Source: Clostridia bacterium
GTDB lineage: Bacteria; Bacillota_A; Clostridia; Oscillospirales; CAG-272
NCBI GenBank assembly: GCA_017452945.1
Contig: JAFTLD010000059.1
Location: forward strand, 1 to 24,938
Length of the DNA: 24,938 nt
Direction of reading: 5' to 3'
Numbering within the stretch: the stretch's first letter is position 1; each line of letters starts with the position of its first letter. The position numbers and the translations under genes were made by a program. Below, piece by piece: positions 7,582 to 13,790 of this stretch. Below the pieces are notes generated by a model that was not told where the DNA came from, ran no database searches, and saw nothing but the letters and a program-made list of their open reading frames with translations.

Positions 7582-8128
7582 CGTTCTGCGTACCAAAAGT
7601 GTCGGGCGTGATGGTTTTTTGCGTGGTGGTCACGATCTGGCCGGGATAGTCACCGTCAACCACAAGCTCGGGCAGCACGCGCAGGTCGCTGTCAGCCTGC
7701 AGTGTCAGATACACAAGATCGTAGCCATACTGCGATTTGTCCGAGGAGGTATAGGTGCAGGTTACGGTCAAAAGCTCTCCGTCCTCGGCAAAGGATACCT
7801 CGAAGGACTTTGCGTCATGTTCGGTTGCAGAGCGGTAAAGCAGCAGGTGATGGGTGGAGGTGCCGTCCCCGTTGTCCACGGTATTGCGCAGCACGTAATG
7901 TCCGATTCCGTCGCGCTCATCGGTAGAGCACAGCTCGATCCATGCAGCCACGTCGGGATTCTTGCACACGCTTTCCTTGGAAAAGCCGGTCACAAAGCTG
8001 CTTTCGTATTGTCCGCCGCTTTGCTCGACGGGTTGGCGGTCAGTCTCTGTATCGGGGCCGTTTGCGTTGCAGGCGCACAACAGGCAAAGCATAGCTAAGA
8101 TCATGGCGATCGGTCTGATATATTTCAT
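7574..8128 (-). CDS. Small lipoprotein, 184 aa, unknown function
   Basis: The start at 8128 gives a clean lipoprotein signal with lipobox LCAC (Cys20) and a GGGAGA ribosome site; the longer open frame adds 30 residues with no signal character. The mature protein has a short polar linker, then a predicted beta-rich domain (about 45-165) with alternating hydrophobic residues (HYVLRNTV, THHLLLYRS, LVYLTLQAD), ending in a Thr-rich tail. I do not recognise the family. It is the first gene of an operon with the acyltransferase-like protein (8-nt overlap) and the second DUF4091-type lipoprotein, and it has its own promoter at 8157-8185. Confidence 0.75.
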   Translation of the reverse strand: MKYIRPIAMILAMLCLLCACNANGPDTETDRQPVEQSGGQYESSFVTGFSKESVCKNPDVAAWIELCSTDERDGIGHYVLRNTVDNGDGTSTHHLLLYRSATEHDAKSFEVSFAEDGELLTVTCTYTSSDKSQYGYDLVYLTLQADSDLRVLPELVVDGDYPGQIVTTTQKTITPDTFGTQNDE

Positions 8129-8156
8129 TGAGAATTCTCCCATACAGTTTTTTACC

Positions 8157-8185
8157 ATTATACCATATACGTCTGCATCTGTCAC
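8157..8185 (-). promoter_or_regulatory. SigA promoter of the three-gene lipoprotein operon
   Basis: On the minus strand, GTGACA (8180-8185) and TATAAT (8157-8162) are 17 bp apart. It lies 29 nt before the ATG at 8128 and diverges from the spoIIGA promoter region. Confidence 0.85.
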
Positions 8186-8257
8186 CTGTTTTTTTGTAAA
8201 TTTTATTTTTTTGTGCATTGCTCCTTGATGTGACCTTATCCGTCACGCGTTGCGGAG

Positions 8258-8280
8258 TATAATGGAATCGGAGGTGAGGG
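8258..8280 (+). promoter_or_regulatory. spoIIGA promoter -10 and overlapping ribosome site
   Basis: TATAAT (8258-8263) is perfect, but nothing like TTGACA stands 17 bp upstream (that position reads CTTATC); the nearest match, TTGATG, is 27 bp away. In Bacillus subtilis the spoIIG promoter is SigA/Spo0A-dependent with an abnormal -35 spacing, so activator dependence is plausible. I see no clear Spo0A box. GGAGGTGAGGG (8270-8280) begins about where transcription would start, so the leader would be only about 15 nt. Confidence 0.55.
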
Positions 8281-8283
8281 AGT

Positions 8284-9141
8284 TTGGACGTGTATGCGGA
8301 TCTGTTGTTTCTGATCAACTTCAGTATGGATTTTCTGTGTATGTTTCTGAGCGTCAAGCTGCTGCATTTGCGGCAGCATAAGGGGCGCATGCTGCTTGCA
8401 GCGATACTTGGCGGACTATACAGCGTTGTGTCGTTGCTGGTTTCTGTCAGGGAATGGATAGCTTTGACTCTGGATATTGGGATGTGCCTTGTGATGTGCG
8501 CTGTGTGTTCGGCAGGTAAGGGCGTTCGCTTTTCCAGATTGCTGCTGCTTTGCGGTACGTATTTCGGCATTTCAGCCCTCATGGGTGGCGGCATGACCGC
8601 ACTTTACAATTTGCTCAACAAGCTGGATCTACCGCTTGGTGACGTGCAAGGAGATGGAATTTCCGCATGGATGTTCCTGTTGCTTGCCGCAGCTGCGGCT
8701 ATGGCTGCCGCTTTTGGGGGGAGGCTGTTTTCACGGCAGACTACACATCATACCTGTACTGTGCACGTGCGATTGGCAGATGCTGCCTGGGAGCTGACGG
8801 GGCTTTGCGATAGCGGAAACCTTTTGTGTGATCCGATCAGCGGGACGCCCGTAATCGTTGCGGACAGGGAAGTCTGGCTTGCACAATTGCCGGATGAGCT
8901 GCGCTGCGCCGTGGAGAGTGATGGCAAGCATCTGGACATGGCAGGGCAGGAAAGGCGACTGCGGATCATTCCCATGCAAACTGCACAGGGAAACAGCTTA
9001 ACGGTGGCACTTTTGCCCGATGAGATACGGATCGAGGAGCAAAACGGTAAGAGCCGCGCGGTACATGCACTGATCGCTCCCTCAGGCCAGGCATTGCCCG
9101 GGGATTTTCACGCGGTTGTGCCTGCAACGCTGTTACGGTAG
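8284..9141 (+). CDS. spoIIGA: Sporulation sigma-E processing peptidase SpoIIGA, 285 aa
   Basis: SpoIIGA is the membrane aspartic protease that removes the pro-sequence of SigE at the sporulation septum in response to SpoIIR. The N-terminal half has about five membrane helices (roughly 5-25, 35-55, 58-76, 84-105, 128-148). The cytoplasmic half carries CDSGNLLCDP, with catalytic Asp176 in a D-S-G motif, which is diagnostic for the family. The start is a TTG at 8284: it lies 3 nt past GGAGGTGAGGG and gives MDVYADLLFLINF, matching where family members begin. Length is normal. sigE follows 12 nt downstream, the conserved arrangement. Confidence 0.95.
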   Translation: MDVYADLLFLINFSMDFLCMFLSVKLLHLRQHKGRMLLAAILGGLYSVVSLLVSVREWIALTLDIGMCLVMCAVCSAGKGVRFSRLLLLCGTYFGISALMGGGMTALYNLLNKLDLPLGDVQGDGISAWMFLLLAAAAAMAAAFGGRLFSRQTTHHTCTVHVRLADAAWELTGLCDSGNLLCDPISGTPVIVADREVWLAQLPDELRCAVESDGKHLDMAGQERRLRIIPMQTAQGNSLTVALLPDEIRIEEQNGKSRAVHALIAPSGQALPGDFHAVVPATLLR

Positions 9142-9153
9142 AAGGAGGATGGT

Positions 9154-9855
9154 ATGAATAAGATCAGAAAATTGCTGTTTTGGTTAAGGCTAAAGCTGTC
9201 GAAAAAGAACGGTGTCTATTACATAAACGGCCCTGAGCTGCTGCCGGCACCATATAGCCCCGAGAAGGAGGCAGAGGTGATCGAGGCGTTGGAGGCGGGC
9301 GACCCCGATGCCAGAAATGCGTTGATCGAGCACAATTTGCGGCTTGTAGTATACGTGGCTAAAAAATTTGAAAGTACGGGGACGGGGATCGAGGATCTGA
9401 TCTCAATCGGTACCATCGGGCTTTGCAAGGCGGTCAACACGTTTCGGTCGGATAAGAATATCAAGCTGGCTACGTATGCCTCCCGGTGCATTGAGAATGA
9501 GATTCTGATGTATTTGCGCAAGCAGTCGGGTAAGGGCGGGGAGGTTTCGTTGGATGAGCCGCTTAACGTGGATTTCGACGGGAACGAGCTGCTGCTCTCG
9601 GATATTCTGGGGAACGATGAGGATGGCGTGGCATATGAGCTGGAGCAAAGGGAGGAGCGCGAGGCGATACGGCGTGCGGTTGCATCCTTGGGCGAAAGAG
9701 AACGGTTGATCATTGAGCTGCGGTACGGTCTGTCGGGTAAGGAGGAGATGACGCAAAAGGAGGTCGCGGCCTATCTGGGAATTTCGCAGTCCTACATTTC
9801 AAGATTGGAGAAAAAGATCATTGCCGACCTGCGTGAGCGGATGGCAAATGTCTGA
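9154..9855 (+). CDS. sigE: RNA polymerase sporulation sigma factor SigE, 233 aa
   Basis: This is the early mother-cell sigma factor, made as inactive pro-SigE and cleaved by SpoIIGA. The amphipathic, basic N-terminus MNKIRKLLFWLRLKLSKK is the pro-sequence; cleavage is expected near residues 20-30, before YYINGPELLP. Region 2 is clear (HNLRLVVYVAKKF, DLISIGTIGLCKAVNTF, and KLATYASRCIENEILMYLRK for -10 recognition), and region 4 ends with the helix-turn-helix TQKEVAAYLGISQSYISRLE. GAAGGAGG precedes the ATG. Co-transcribed with spoIIGA. In many Clostridia sigG follows directly; here it does not, and a terminator and palindromic repeat follow instead. Confidence 0.96.
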   Translation: MNKIRKLLFWLRLKLSKKNGVYYINGPELLPAPYSPEKEAEVIEALEAGDPDARNALIEHNLRLVVYVAKKFESTGTGIEDLISIGTIGLCKAVNTFRSDKNIKLATYASRCIENEILMYLRKQSGKGGEVSLDEPLNVDFDGNELLLSDILGNDEDGVAYELEQREEREAIRRAVASLGERERLIIELRYGLSGKEEMTQKEVAAYLGISQSYISRLEKKIIADLRERMANV

Positions 9856-9935
9856 ACTTTGAAAGGTACAGATAAAACCAATCAAAAGGCATACCGGATG
9901 GGGATGCGGAATTAGCGGTAAAAATGAACAAAGCG

Positions 9936-9967
9936 AAAGCAGAAGTCACACGGCTTCTGCTTTCTGT
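9936..9967 (+). terminator. Terminator of spoIIGA-sigE
   Basis: The stem AAAGCAGAAG/CTTCTGCTTT (9936-9945 with 9954-9963) with an 8-nt loop runs into CTGTTGT. It lies 81 nt after the sigE stop. Confidence 0.75.
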
Positions 9968-9985
9968 TGTATAAGACGTGAAAGA

Positions 9986-10151
9986 GCGACCGTATGGTGA
10001 CCTCATCCGGCGCTACGCGCCACCTTCCCCAGCGGGGAAGGCTCATCAAGGTGTCCCGAAGCGGATAATCGAATAAGACGGATGCACAAAATAAGCCTTC
10101 CCCGCTGGGGAAGGTGGCGCGTAGCGCCGGATGAGGTCACCATACGGTCGC
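9986..10151. repeat. Perfect 166-bp inverted-repeat element, copy 2
   Basis: Two 58-bp arms (9986-10043 and 10094-10151) are exact inverted complements from GCGACCGTATGGTGACC at the outside to GGGGAAGGCT inside, around a 50-bp core. Each arm holds two smaller hairpins, CCTTCCCC/GGGGAAGG and GGCGC/GCGCC. The core is homologous, in reverse orientation, to that of 1-125. No open frame of interest and no transposase. It lies between the sigE terminator and the terminator of the minus-strand operon at 10248-11074. A non-autonomous mobile element or a bacterial palindromic repeat is likely. Confidence 0.92.
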
Positions 10152-10173
10152 TTCTTCACCAAGCGCAGCGCGG

Positions 10174-10199
10174 AAAAAAGCCACCACTTTCGCGGTGAC
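10174..10199 (-). terminator. Terminator of the lipoprotein/membrane-protein operon
   Basis: On the minus strand, an 8-pair stem with a GAAA tetraloop (10192-10199 with 10180-10187, two G-U pairs) is followed by TTTTTT. It lies about 50 nt past the stop at 10248. Confidence 0.85.
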
Positions 10200-10247
10200 C
10201 CATTTCAAAAAAACTGTTAATTTTGCATCCCGATGGCGATTTCGTTT

Positions 10248-10646
10248 TTATCTTTCCATTCTCTCTCTATCCAATAATACAAGCACGGTCGTGATGATCA
10301 AGCAAAGTGTGATCAGCAGCCCGACCAAGGAATAATACGAAATCCCCAAAAGCAGGGGTGCAAGAGAGAGCAGGCTTGCCACGGCTGCCACGGTCAAAAC
10401 AGGTACGCGCATGCGTTGCCCGACAAACACGTAGATCGCAACCAGCACAAGCAACGCACAACTCAGTATGGCTACAATAAAGGGCGCAAAATTGGCATAC
10501 CCGAAAGGGACGAGCGAGAAATAGGAGTAGGTCAGGCGCAGGGGCGGCTCATCCGGCGGCGTCATGAAATTGCAGACCGCGCCGTAAGGCATGATCTCAA
10601 GTGCGAGAGCCAGCAGCACTGCCGATAGGGAAAAAACTTTTTTCAT
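10248..10646 (-). CDS. Small membrane protein, 132 aa, about four helices
   Basis: I do not recognise the family. It has four hydrophobic stretches (about 5-24, 53-74, 80-100, 105-124) and a short basic cytoplasmic tail, DRERMER. A polar Pro-rich loop (about 28-42) follows the first helix. An excellent AAGGAGG stands 6 nt before the ATG. The start overlaps the stop of the upstream lipoprotein gene by 4 nt (ATGA), so the two are translationally coupled and probably work together at the membrane. A terminator follows. Confidence 0.75.
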   Translation of the reverse strand: MKKVFSLSAVLLALALEIMPYGAVCNFMTPPDEPPLRLTYSYFSLVPFGYANFAPFIVAILSCALLVLVAIYVFVGQRMRVPVLTVAAVASLLSLAPLLLGISYYSLVGLLITLCLIITTVLVLLDRERMER

Positions 10647-11074
10647 TGTGTACCTCCTTTTTGGGAAACGGGCGTCAGCTTTGCTACGATCCCGTTCAGA
10701 TATGCAACTACGTCACAGTCGCTTGTGATCTTGTGAATATCCCCGTTGTAATCTACGTAATTTCCGAAAACGACCGATATGATGCAGATCCTTCTGTGCG
10801 CAAGGTTGTAAAAGGTCAGCTGACATGCCATGCCAAGCGGCTCTGTGATCCTGACTTTTTCAAGCGTCAGCGATTGCAGCGTCGCACAGACCTCGTCCAC
10901 CTCGCGGTAATCCGAGATCACGTAATCCGTATAGGATTGGTCGGTGTTTGAAAATGCGCGCACCTTGATGTACGACGTGCGGGACAGATCATCGATCTGC
11001 ACGGTCCGTGCGCATCCGCAAAGCAGCCCGGACAAGGCAAGCAGCGCGAGAAAAAAGGGAAGAGAGCGTTTCAT
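10643..11074 (-). CDS. Small lipoprotein, 143 aa
   Basis: The start at 11074 gives a lipoprotein signal with lipobox LCGC (Cys21) and GGAGGT 4 nt upstream; an ATG at 11086 would lie upstream of that ribosome site. The mature domain (about 30-135), with ISDYREVDEVCATLQSL and a later YNGDIHKI, loosely recalls small DUF5301-like lipoproteins, but the match is from memory and weak. It overlaps the membrane-protein gene at 10646 by 4 nt. A GCCGCC-TTT-GGCGGC hairpin (11087-11101) lies just upstream of the ribosome site and could affect translation. Confidence 0.75.
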   Translation of the reverse strand: MKRSLPFFLALLALSGLLCGCARTVQIDDLSRTSYIKVRAFSNTDQSYTDYVISDYREVDEVCATLQSLTLEKVRITEPLGMACQLTFYNLAHRRICIISVVFGNYVDYNGDIHKITSDCDVVAYLNGIVAKLTPVSQKGGTQ

Positions 11075-11220
11075 GTTAACCTCCATGCCGCCTTTGGCGG
11101 CTTAAATAGTGATGGAAACTTCACCGTGGAGCTTCGCTCCAAAAATGGGCTCGGACCCATTTTTAGGTGAAGTTTAAGCGTGAATGGTTGCGTATAAAGG
11201 AATATAACGTGAACTTTCAC
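11071..11220 (-). other. Possible 49-codon leader ORF running through a structured repeat
   Basis: A GTG at 11220, 5 nt after GGAGGT (11226-11231), opens a 49-codon frame ending in a TGA that overlaps the next ATG by 4 nt (ATGA). The layout looks like a coupled small gene, but its sequence is mostly the translation of the palindromic element at 11116-11175, so it may be fortuitous. I cannot decide between a real leader peptide and an accidental frame. Confidence 0.25.
11116..11175. repeat. Compact cruciform-like element, 60 bp
   Basis: The outer stem AAACTTCACC/GGTGAAGTTT (11116-11125 with 11166-11175) encloses two adjacent hairpins: GGAGC-TTC-GCTCC (11128-11140) and AAAAATGGG/CCCATTTTT (11141-11149 with 11156-11164). 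Nearly every base is paired, as in a three-way junction. It lies in the 5' region of the minus-strand operon beginning at 11074. It looks like a dispersed repeat unit; no second copy occurs in this window. Confidence 0.7.
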
Positions 11221-11228
11221 GCTATACC

Positions 11229-11486
11229 TCCATGTGAGTTTCTATATATATAGACGGATTTATTTGGAAAAGGTTTCACTTTTTTGAAAAATCGGGAACA
11301 TTTTTGCATTTTCATCGTATGTATAAGTAAAGAATGACTTGGTGCGAGTTAGTTCATAAATCGTTTATAAATTTATTTTTGCATTTTTGAAGAATTTTGC
11401 TCAAAAAAATGACTTTATATAAATAGGGGGATGAAAAATGGGGGTATAAAACGTTTACAAAAATTGCGCTCCCTTTGGTCGCAGCA
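11229..11486. other. AT-rich gene-free stretch
   Basis: This stretch is mostly A/T with runs such as CTATATATATAG. I see no ribosome site with a credible frame, no RNA gene and no consensus promoter. It separates the minus-strand operon (10248-11074) from the inverted repeat at 11487-11623. Confidence 0.5.
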
Positions 11487-11623
11487 ACGTAACATAGAAG
11501 CCGTCCCCACGGTTACACGCTTGCTTGTGCTGCGGGAGCAAGCAAGCGCCCTACGTCCCAAAAGCAAAACAATACTATGACGCGCTCGGGATCGCGTGTA
11601 ACCGGGGACGGAGCATTGTTACG
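11487..11623. repeat. MITE-like imperfect inverted repeat, about 137 bp
   Basis: Outer arms of about 31-34 bp (11487-11520 and 11593-11623) pair imperfectly, with CGTAACA, CCGTCCCC and GGTTACACGC shared between one arm and the complement of the other. Just inside the left arm is a further hairpin, GCTTGCTTG/CAAGCAAGC. No transposase and no coding frame. The 120 bp between it and the lipoprotein gene at 11745 hold only weak promoter-like matches (TTGCAG at 11687, TATTTT at 11710). Confidence 0.75.
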
Positions 11624-11744
11624 CGCAACACGCAAAACCCCTTACGGTATAAGGAAAATTAATGTAATAGAGAATTCCGTCCACTGTTGCAGTATTACGT
11701 CCGCAATGATATTTTAATTGAAATAGTTAAAGGAGTATAATTTT

Positions 11745-12686
11745 ATGAAAAAATATGTGTTGTTTTTATTGACGGTGTTACTTCTGGCATTATCCGCATG
11801 TAATACGCAAGGATCAACGCCCGGAACAACCGAAGAGAGCTCGAATTTAACGGAGGATTCCGTGTCAGAATCTGAAGCAATTCAGTATTTTGATGATTTT
11901 TCGGTATTGGTTGTTGGCGGAGACATAGAATCCGAATGCGGTGTTTCCGGACACGGTGAGATTGAATTGGGGGCATCTTCTTGGATAGATGAACAAGCAT
12001 TAAAGGAACGAACGATTTCATGGAATGGCGAAAGCGTAATACTCTCATATGTGGAAACCTGTTCGGAATATTTGTACCAAGAAACGTATCATGTATATGA
12101 AAATCGAGAAAAACGTGTGAGGATTCGAGTTAATACATTTAATGATGAAATCACTTTTTTCACTACTTCTTCACCGATTCCTGTAAATCCCGAGCATCCG
12201 GTATATACCGAGCAAGAGTTGTATGAAGTAGCATATGCGTTTTTATGTGATAAGGTGAGCGATCCTGAAAATTATCAGATAACAGATCGCGAGTTGTTTG
12301 TGGAAGACGGGCTATCCGACGAGTTAATGATTGAATTTTCAAGAGTAGTTGAGGGAATCCCCACCTCTGACAGTATCTTAGTATATGCTTCAAACGGACA
12401 GGTCAGCTTTTATAAGATGCAATGCCTGGAACTTATGGATAAAATCCCGCCATTGACAGCAGAACAACTCTCCAAAATAGAAAACGCCGTAATTGCAAAG
12501 GTGGAGCACCTTTACCAAAGTATTGAGTCCAAATATGAGTATACACACCTTGATACAACATATAAGATTTTGCGTATGAGCGATGGACGAATGGCAATCA
12601 GATGCTATCCCGTAGTAGAAGTCGTGAACTCTGAGACTGAGACGTCTGTTAAAGACATCTTGGATATGATTGTCTATTTAAATTAG
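11745..12686 (+). CDS. Orphan lipoprotein, 313 aa, unknown function
   Basis: It has a signal peptide with lipobox LSAC (Cys19), a Thr/Ser/Glu linker (about 20-45), then a predicted alpha/beta mature domain. I do not recognise the family. AAAGGAG lies about 11 nt before the ATG. Codon use and composition are visibly more AT-rich than in the housekeeping genes to its right, and the gene is bounded by a MITE-like repeat on one side and a terminator on the other, so recent acquisition is possible. No partner gene is in the same direction next to it; rpmE beyond the terminator has its own promoter. Confidence 0.75.
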   Translation: MKKYVLFLLTVLLLALSACNTQGSTPGTTEESSNLTEDSVSESEAIQYFDDFSVLVVGGDIESECGVSGHGEIELGASSWIDEQALKERTISWNGESVILSYVETCSEYLYQETYHVYENREKRVRIRVNTFNDEITFFTTSSPIPVNPEHPVYTEQELYEVAYAFLCDKVSDPENYQITDRELFVEDGLSDELMIEFSRVVEGIPTSDSILVYASNGQVSFYKMQCLELMDKIPPLTAEQLSKIENAVIAKVEHLYQSIESKYEYTHLDTTYKILRMSDGRMAIRCYPVVEVVNSETETSVKDILDMIVYLN

Positions 12687-12699
12687 TTTTTCCTAATAC

Positions 12700-12729
12700 C
12701 CCCGCGGTAATTTGCCGCGGGGAATTTTT
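12700..12729 (+). terminator. Terminator after the orphan lipoprotein
   Basis: The GC-only stem CCCCGCGG/CCGCGGGG (12700-12707 with 12715-12722) with a 7-nt loop is followed by AATTTTT, 14 nt past the stop. Confidence 0.88.
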
Positions 12730-12784
12730 ACTGAAAACCCAAAATACAAAAAAATCAAAAAAATAATAAAATTTCAAAAACACC

Positions 12785-12813
12785 TTGACAACGGGCATAA
12801 TATATGATATAAT
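12785..12813 (+). promoter_or_regulatory. Perfect consensus SigA promoter of rpmE
   Basis: TTGACA (12785-12790) and TATAAT (12808-12813) with a 17-bp spacer fully match the SigA consensus. Transcription should start near 12820, giving a leader of about 55 nt. Confidence 0.93.
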
Positions 12814-12830
12814 ATCTCCGCTTGTGAATC

Positions 12831-12848
12831 CGATGTCAAAGAACATCG
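12831..12848 (+). promoter_or_regulatory. Hairpin in the rpmE leader, possible L31 autoregulatory site
   Basis: CGATGT/ACATCG (12831-12836 with 12843-12848) forms a 6-bp hairpin 14 nt before the GAGGT ribosome site (12862-12866). Leader motifs bound by ribosomal protein L31 are known in Firmicutes; whether this hairpin is one I cannot tell from the sequence. Confidence 0.4.
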
Positions 12849-12874
12849 AGAAAATTTATGCGAGGTATGAAAAA

Positions 12875-13084
12875 ATGAAAAGCGGAATCCATCCCAATTA
12901 CGTAGAGTGTGTCGTTAAGTGCGCTTGCGGCGAAACTGTCGTTACCCGTTCCACCAAGGGCAGCGAAATGAGAGTTGAAATTTGCTCCAAGTGCCATCCC
13001 TTCTTCACCGGTAAGCAGAAGTTCGTTGATGCCGGCGGTCGTGTTGACAAGTTCAAGAAGAGACTGGAAGCTGTAAGAAAGTAA
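12875..13084 (+). CDS. rpmE: 50S ribosomal protein L31, 69 aa
   Basis: L31 bridges the two ribosomal subunits. The start at 12875 follows GAGGT by 8 nt and gives the standard [10 protein letters not shown]-terminus; the upstream extension of the open frame would lie in the promoter and leader. Cys16, Cys18, Cys37 and Cys40 (CxC and CxxC) make it the zinc-binding C+ type. The family block [20 protein letters not shown] is intact. It has its own promoter and terminator, so it is a single-gene unit. Confidence 0.97.
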   Translation: MKSGIHPNYVECVVKCACGETVVTRSTKGSEMRVEICSKCHPFFTGKQKFVDAGGRVDKFKKRLEAVRK

Positions 13085-13103
13085 TTTTTGCGACATTGAT
13101 GAT

Positions 13104-13157
13104 AAACGGGCAGACTCTACGCTGATAAGGTGGAGTCTGCCCGTTTTCGTTTTTTTT
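13104..13157 (+). terminator. Terminator of rpmE
   Basis: A 14-bp stem (13104-13117 with 13133-13146, AAACGGGCAGACTC and its complement) is followed by a T-rich tail, TCGTTTTTTTT. Genes to the right may depend on read-through or on a promoter I cannot identify between 13157 and 13220. Confidence 0.92.
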
Positions 13158-13220
13158 ATGAGCGTTTATCTCGCACCAAGGCACGATTTACTTCGGAGCC
13201 AAGGGGAAAGAAGGACAGAT

Positions 13221-13790
13221 ATGGAAATGCTGGACGTTTATACGCATGATGGGATCAGAACGGGCAAGCTGGTTGAGCGAGGCCGCCGTTATCGTCTTGG
13301 CGAGGATGAATATACCATGGTGGTACACGCCTTTATTTATCACAGGGATCATGGCTTTCTGATTCAAAAAAGATCTGCCACCAAAAGAGTGCTGCCCGGT
13401 GCATGGTGCATGACCATGGGCGTGGTGCAGGCAGGCGAGGACAGCGAAACGGGTATGCGCCGCGAGGTGCGCGAGGAGCTGGGTCTTGAGATCGGGGAAG
13501 GACAGATCCGTAACTGCGTCCGTACCTATAACGGGCATAAGATCGTGGATATTTATCTGGTCTATACCGATGCCGAGATCGAGGATATGGTGCTGCAAGA
13601 GGAAGAGGTCGAGCAGGTATGCTGGATCAGCGGACGTGAGGTGCTTGCCAGATTCGGTGGCAAAAACACGCGCTTGCATGAGGATTACGTGTCTTGTATG
13701 CAGCGCTACGTGCACGTGACGCATAAGGCGGAGAAGAGAAGGAGAAGAAGACAGAATGCAAGAATTGCAAAACAAGGAAATACAGAATGA
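13221..13790 (+). CDS. NUDIX hydrolase, YfcD/IDI-like, 189 aa
   Basis: NUDIX enzymes split nucleoside diphosphates linked to another moiety. The box is complete: GVVQAGE, seven residues, then REVREELGL. The N-terminus MEMLDVYTHDGIRTGK is of the type shared by isopentenyl-diphosphate isomerase-like NUDIX proteins (YfcD group), whose natural substrate is unclear. The start at 13221 follows AAGGA; an ATG at 13158 lies in the T tract of the rpmE terminator. The last residues are strongly basic (KAEKRRRRRQNARIAK), and this tail lies where the purine-rich ribosome site of hflX and the 35-nt overlap with hflX fall. Likely co-transcribed with hflX. Confidence 0.88.
   Translation: MEMLDVYTHDGIRTGKLVERGRRYRLGEDEYTMVVHAFIYHRDHGFLIQKRSATKRVLPGAWCMTMGVVQAGEDSETGMRREVREELGLEIGEGQIRNCVRTYNGHKIVDIYLVYTDAEIEDMVLQEEEVEQVCWISGREVLARFGGKNTRLHEDYVSCMQRYVHVTHKAEKRRRRRQNARIAKQGNTE

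Noticed and set aside
1..10151. Composite transposon bounded by the two palindromic elements
   Set aside because: The segment contains core sporulation genes and several independent units, no transposase, and the two copies differ; independent insertion is simpler.
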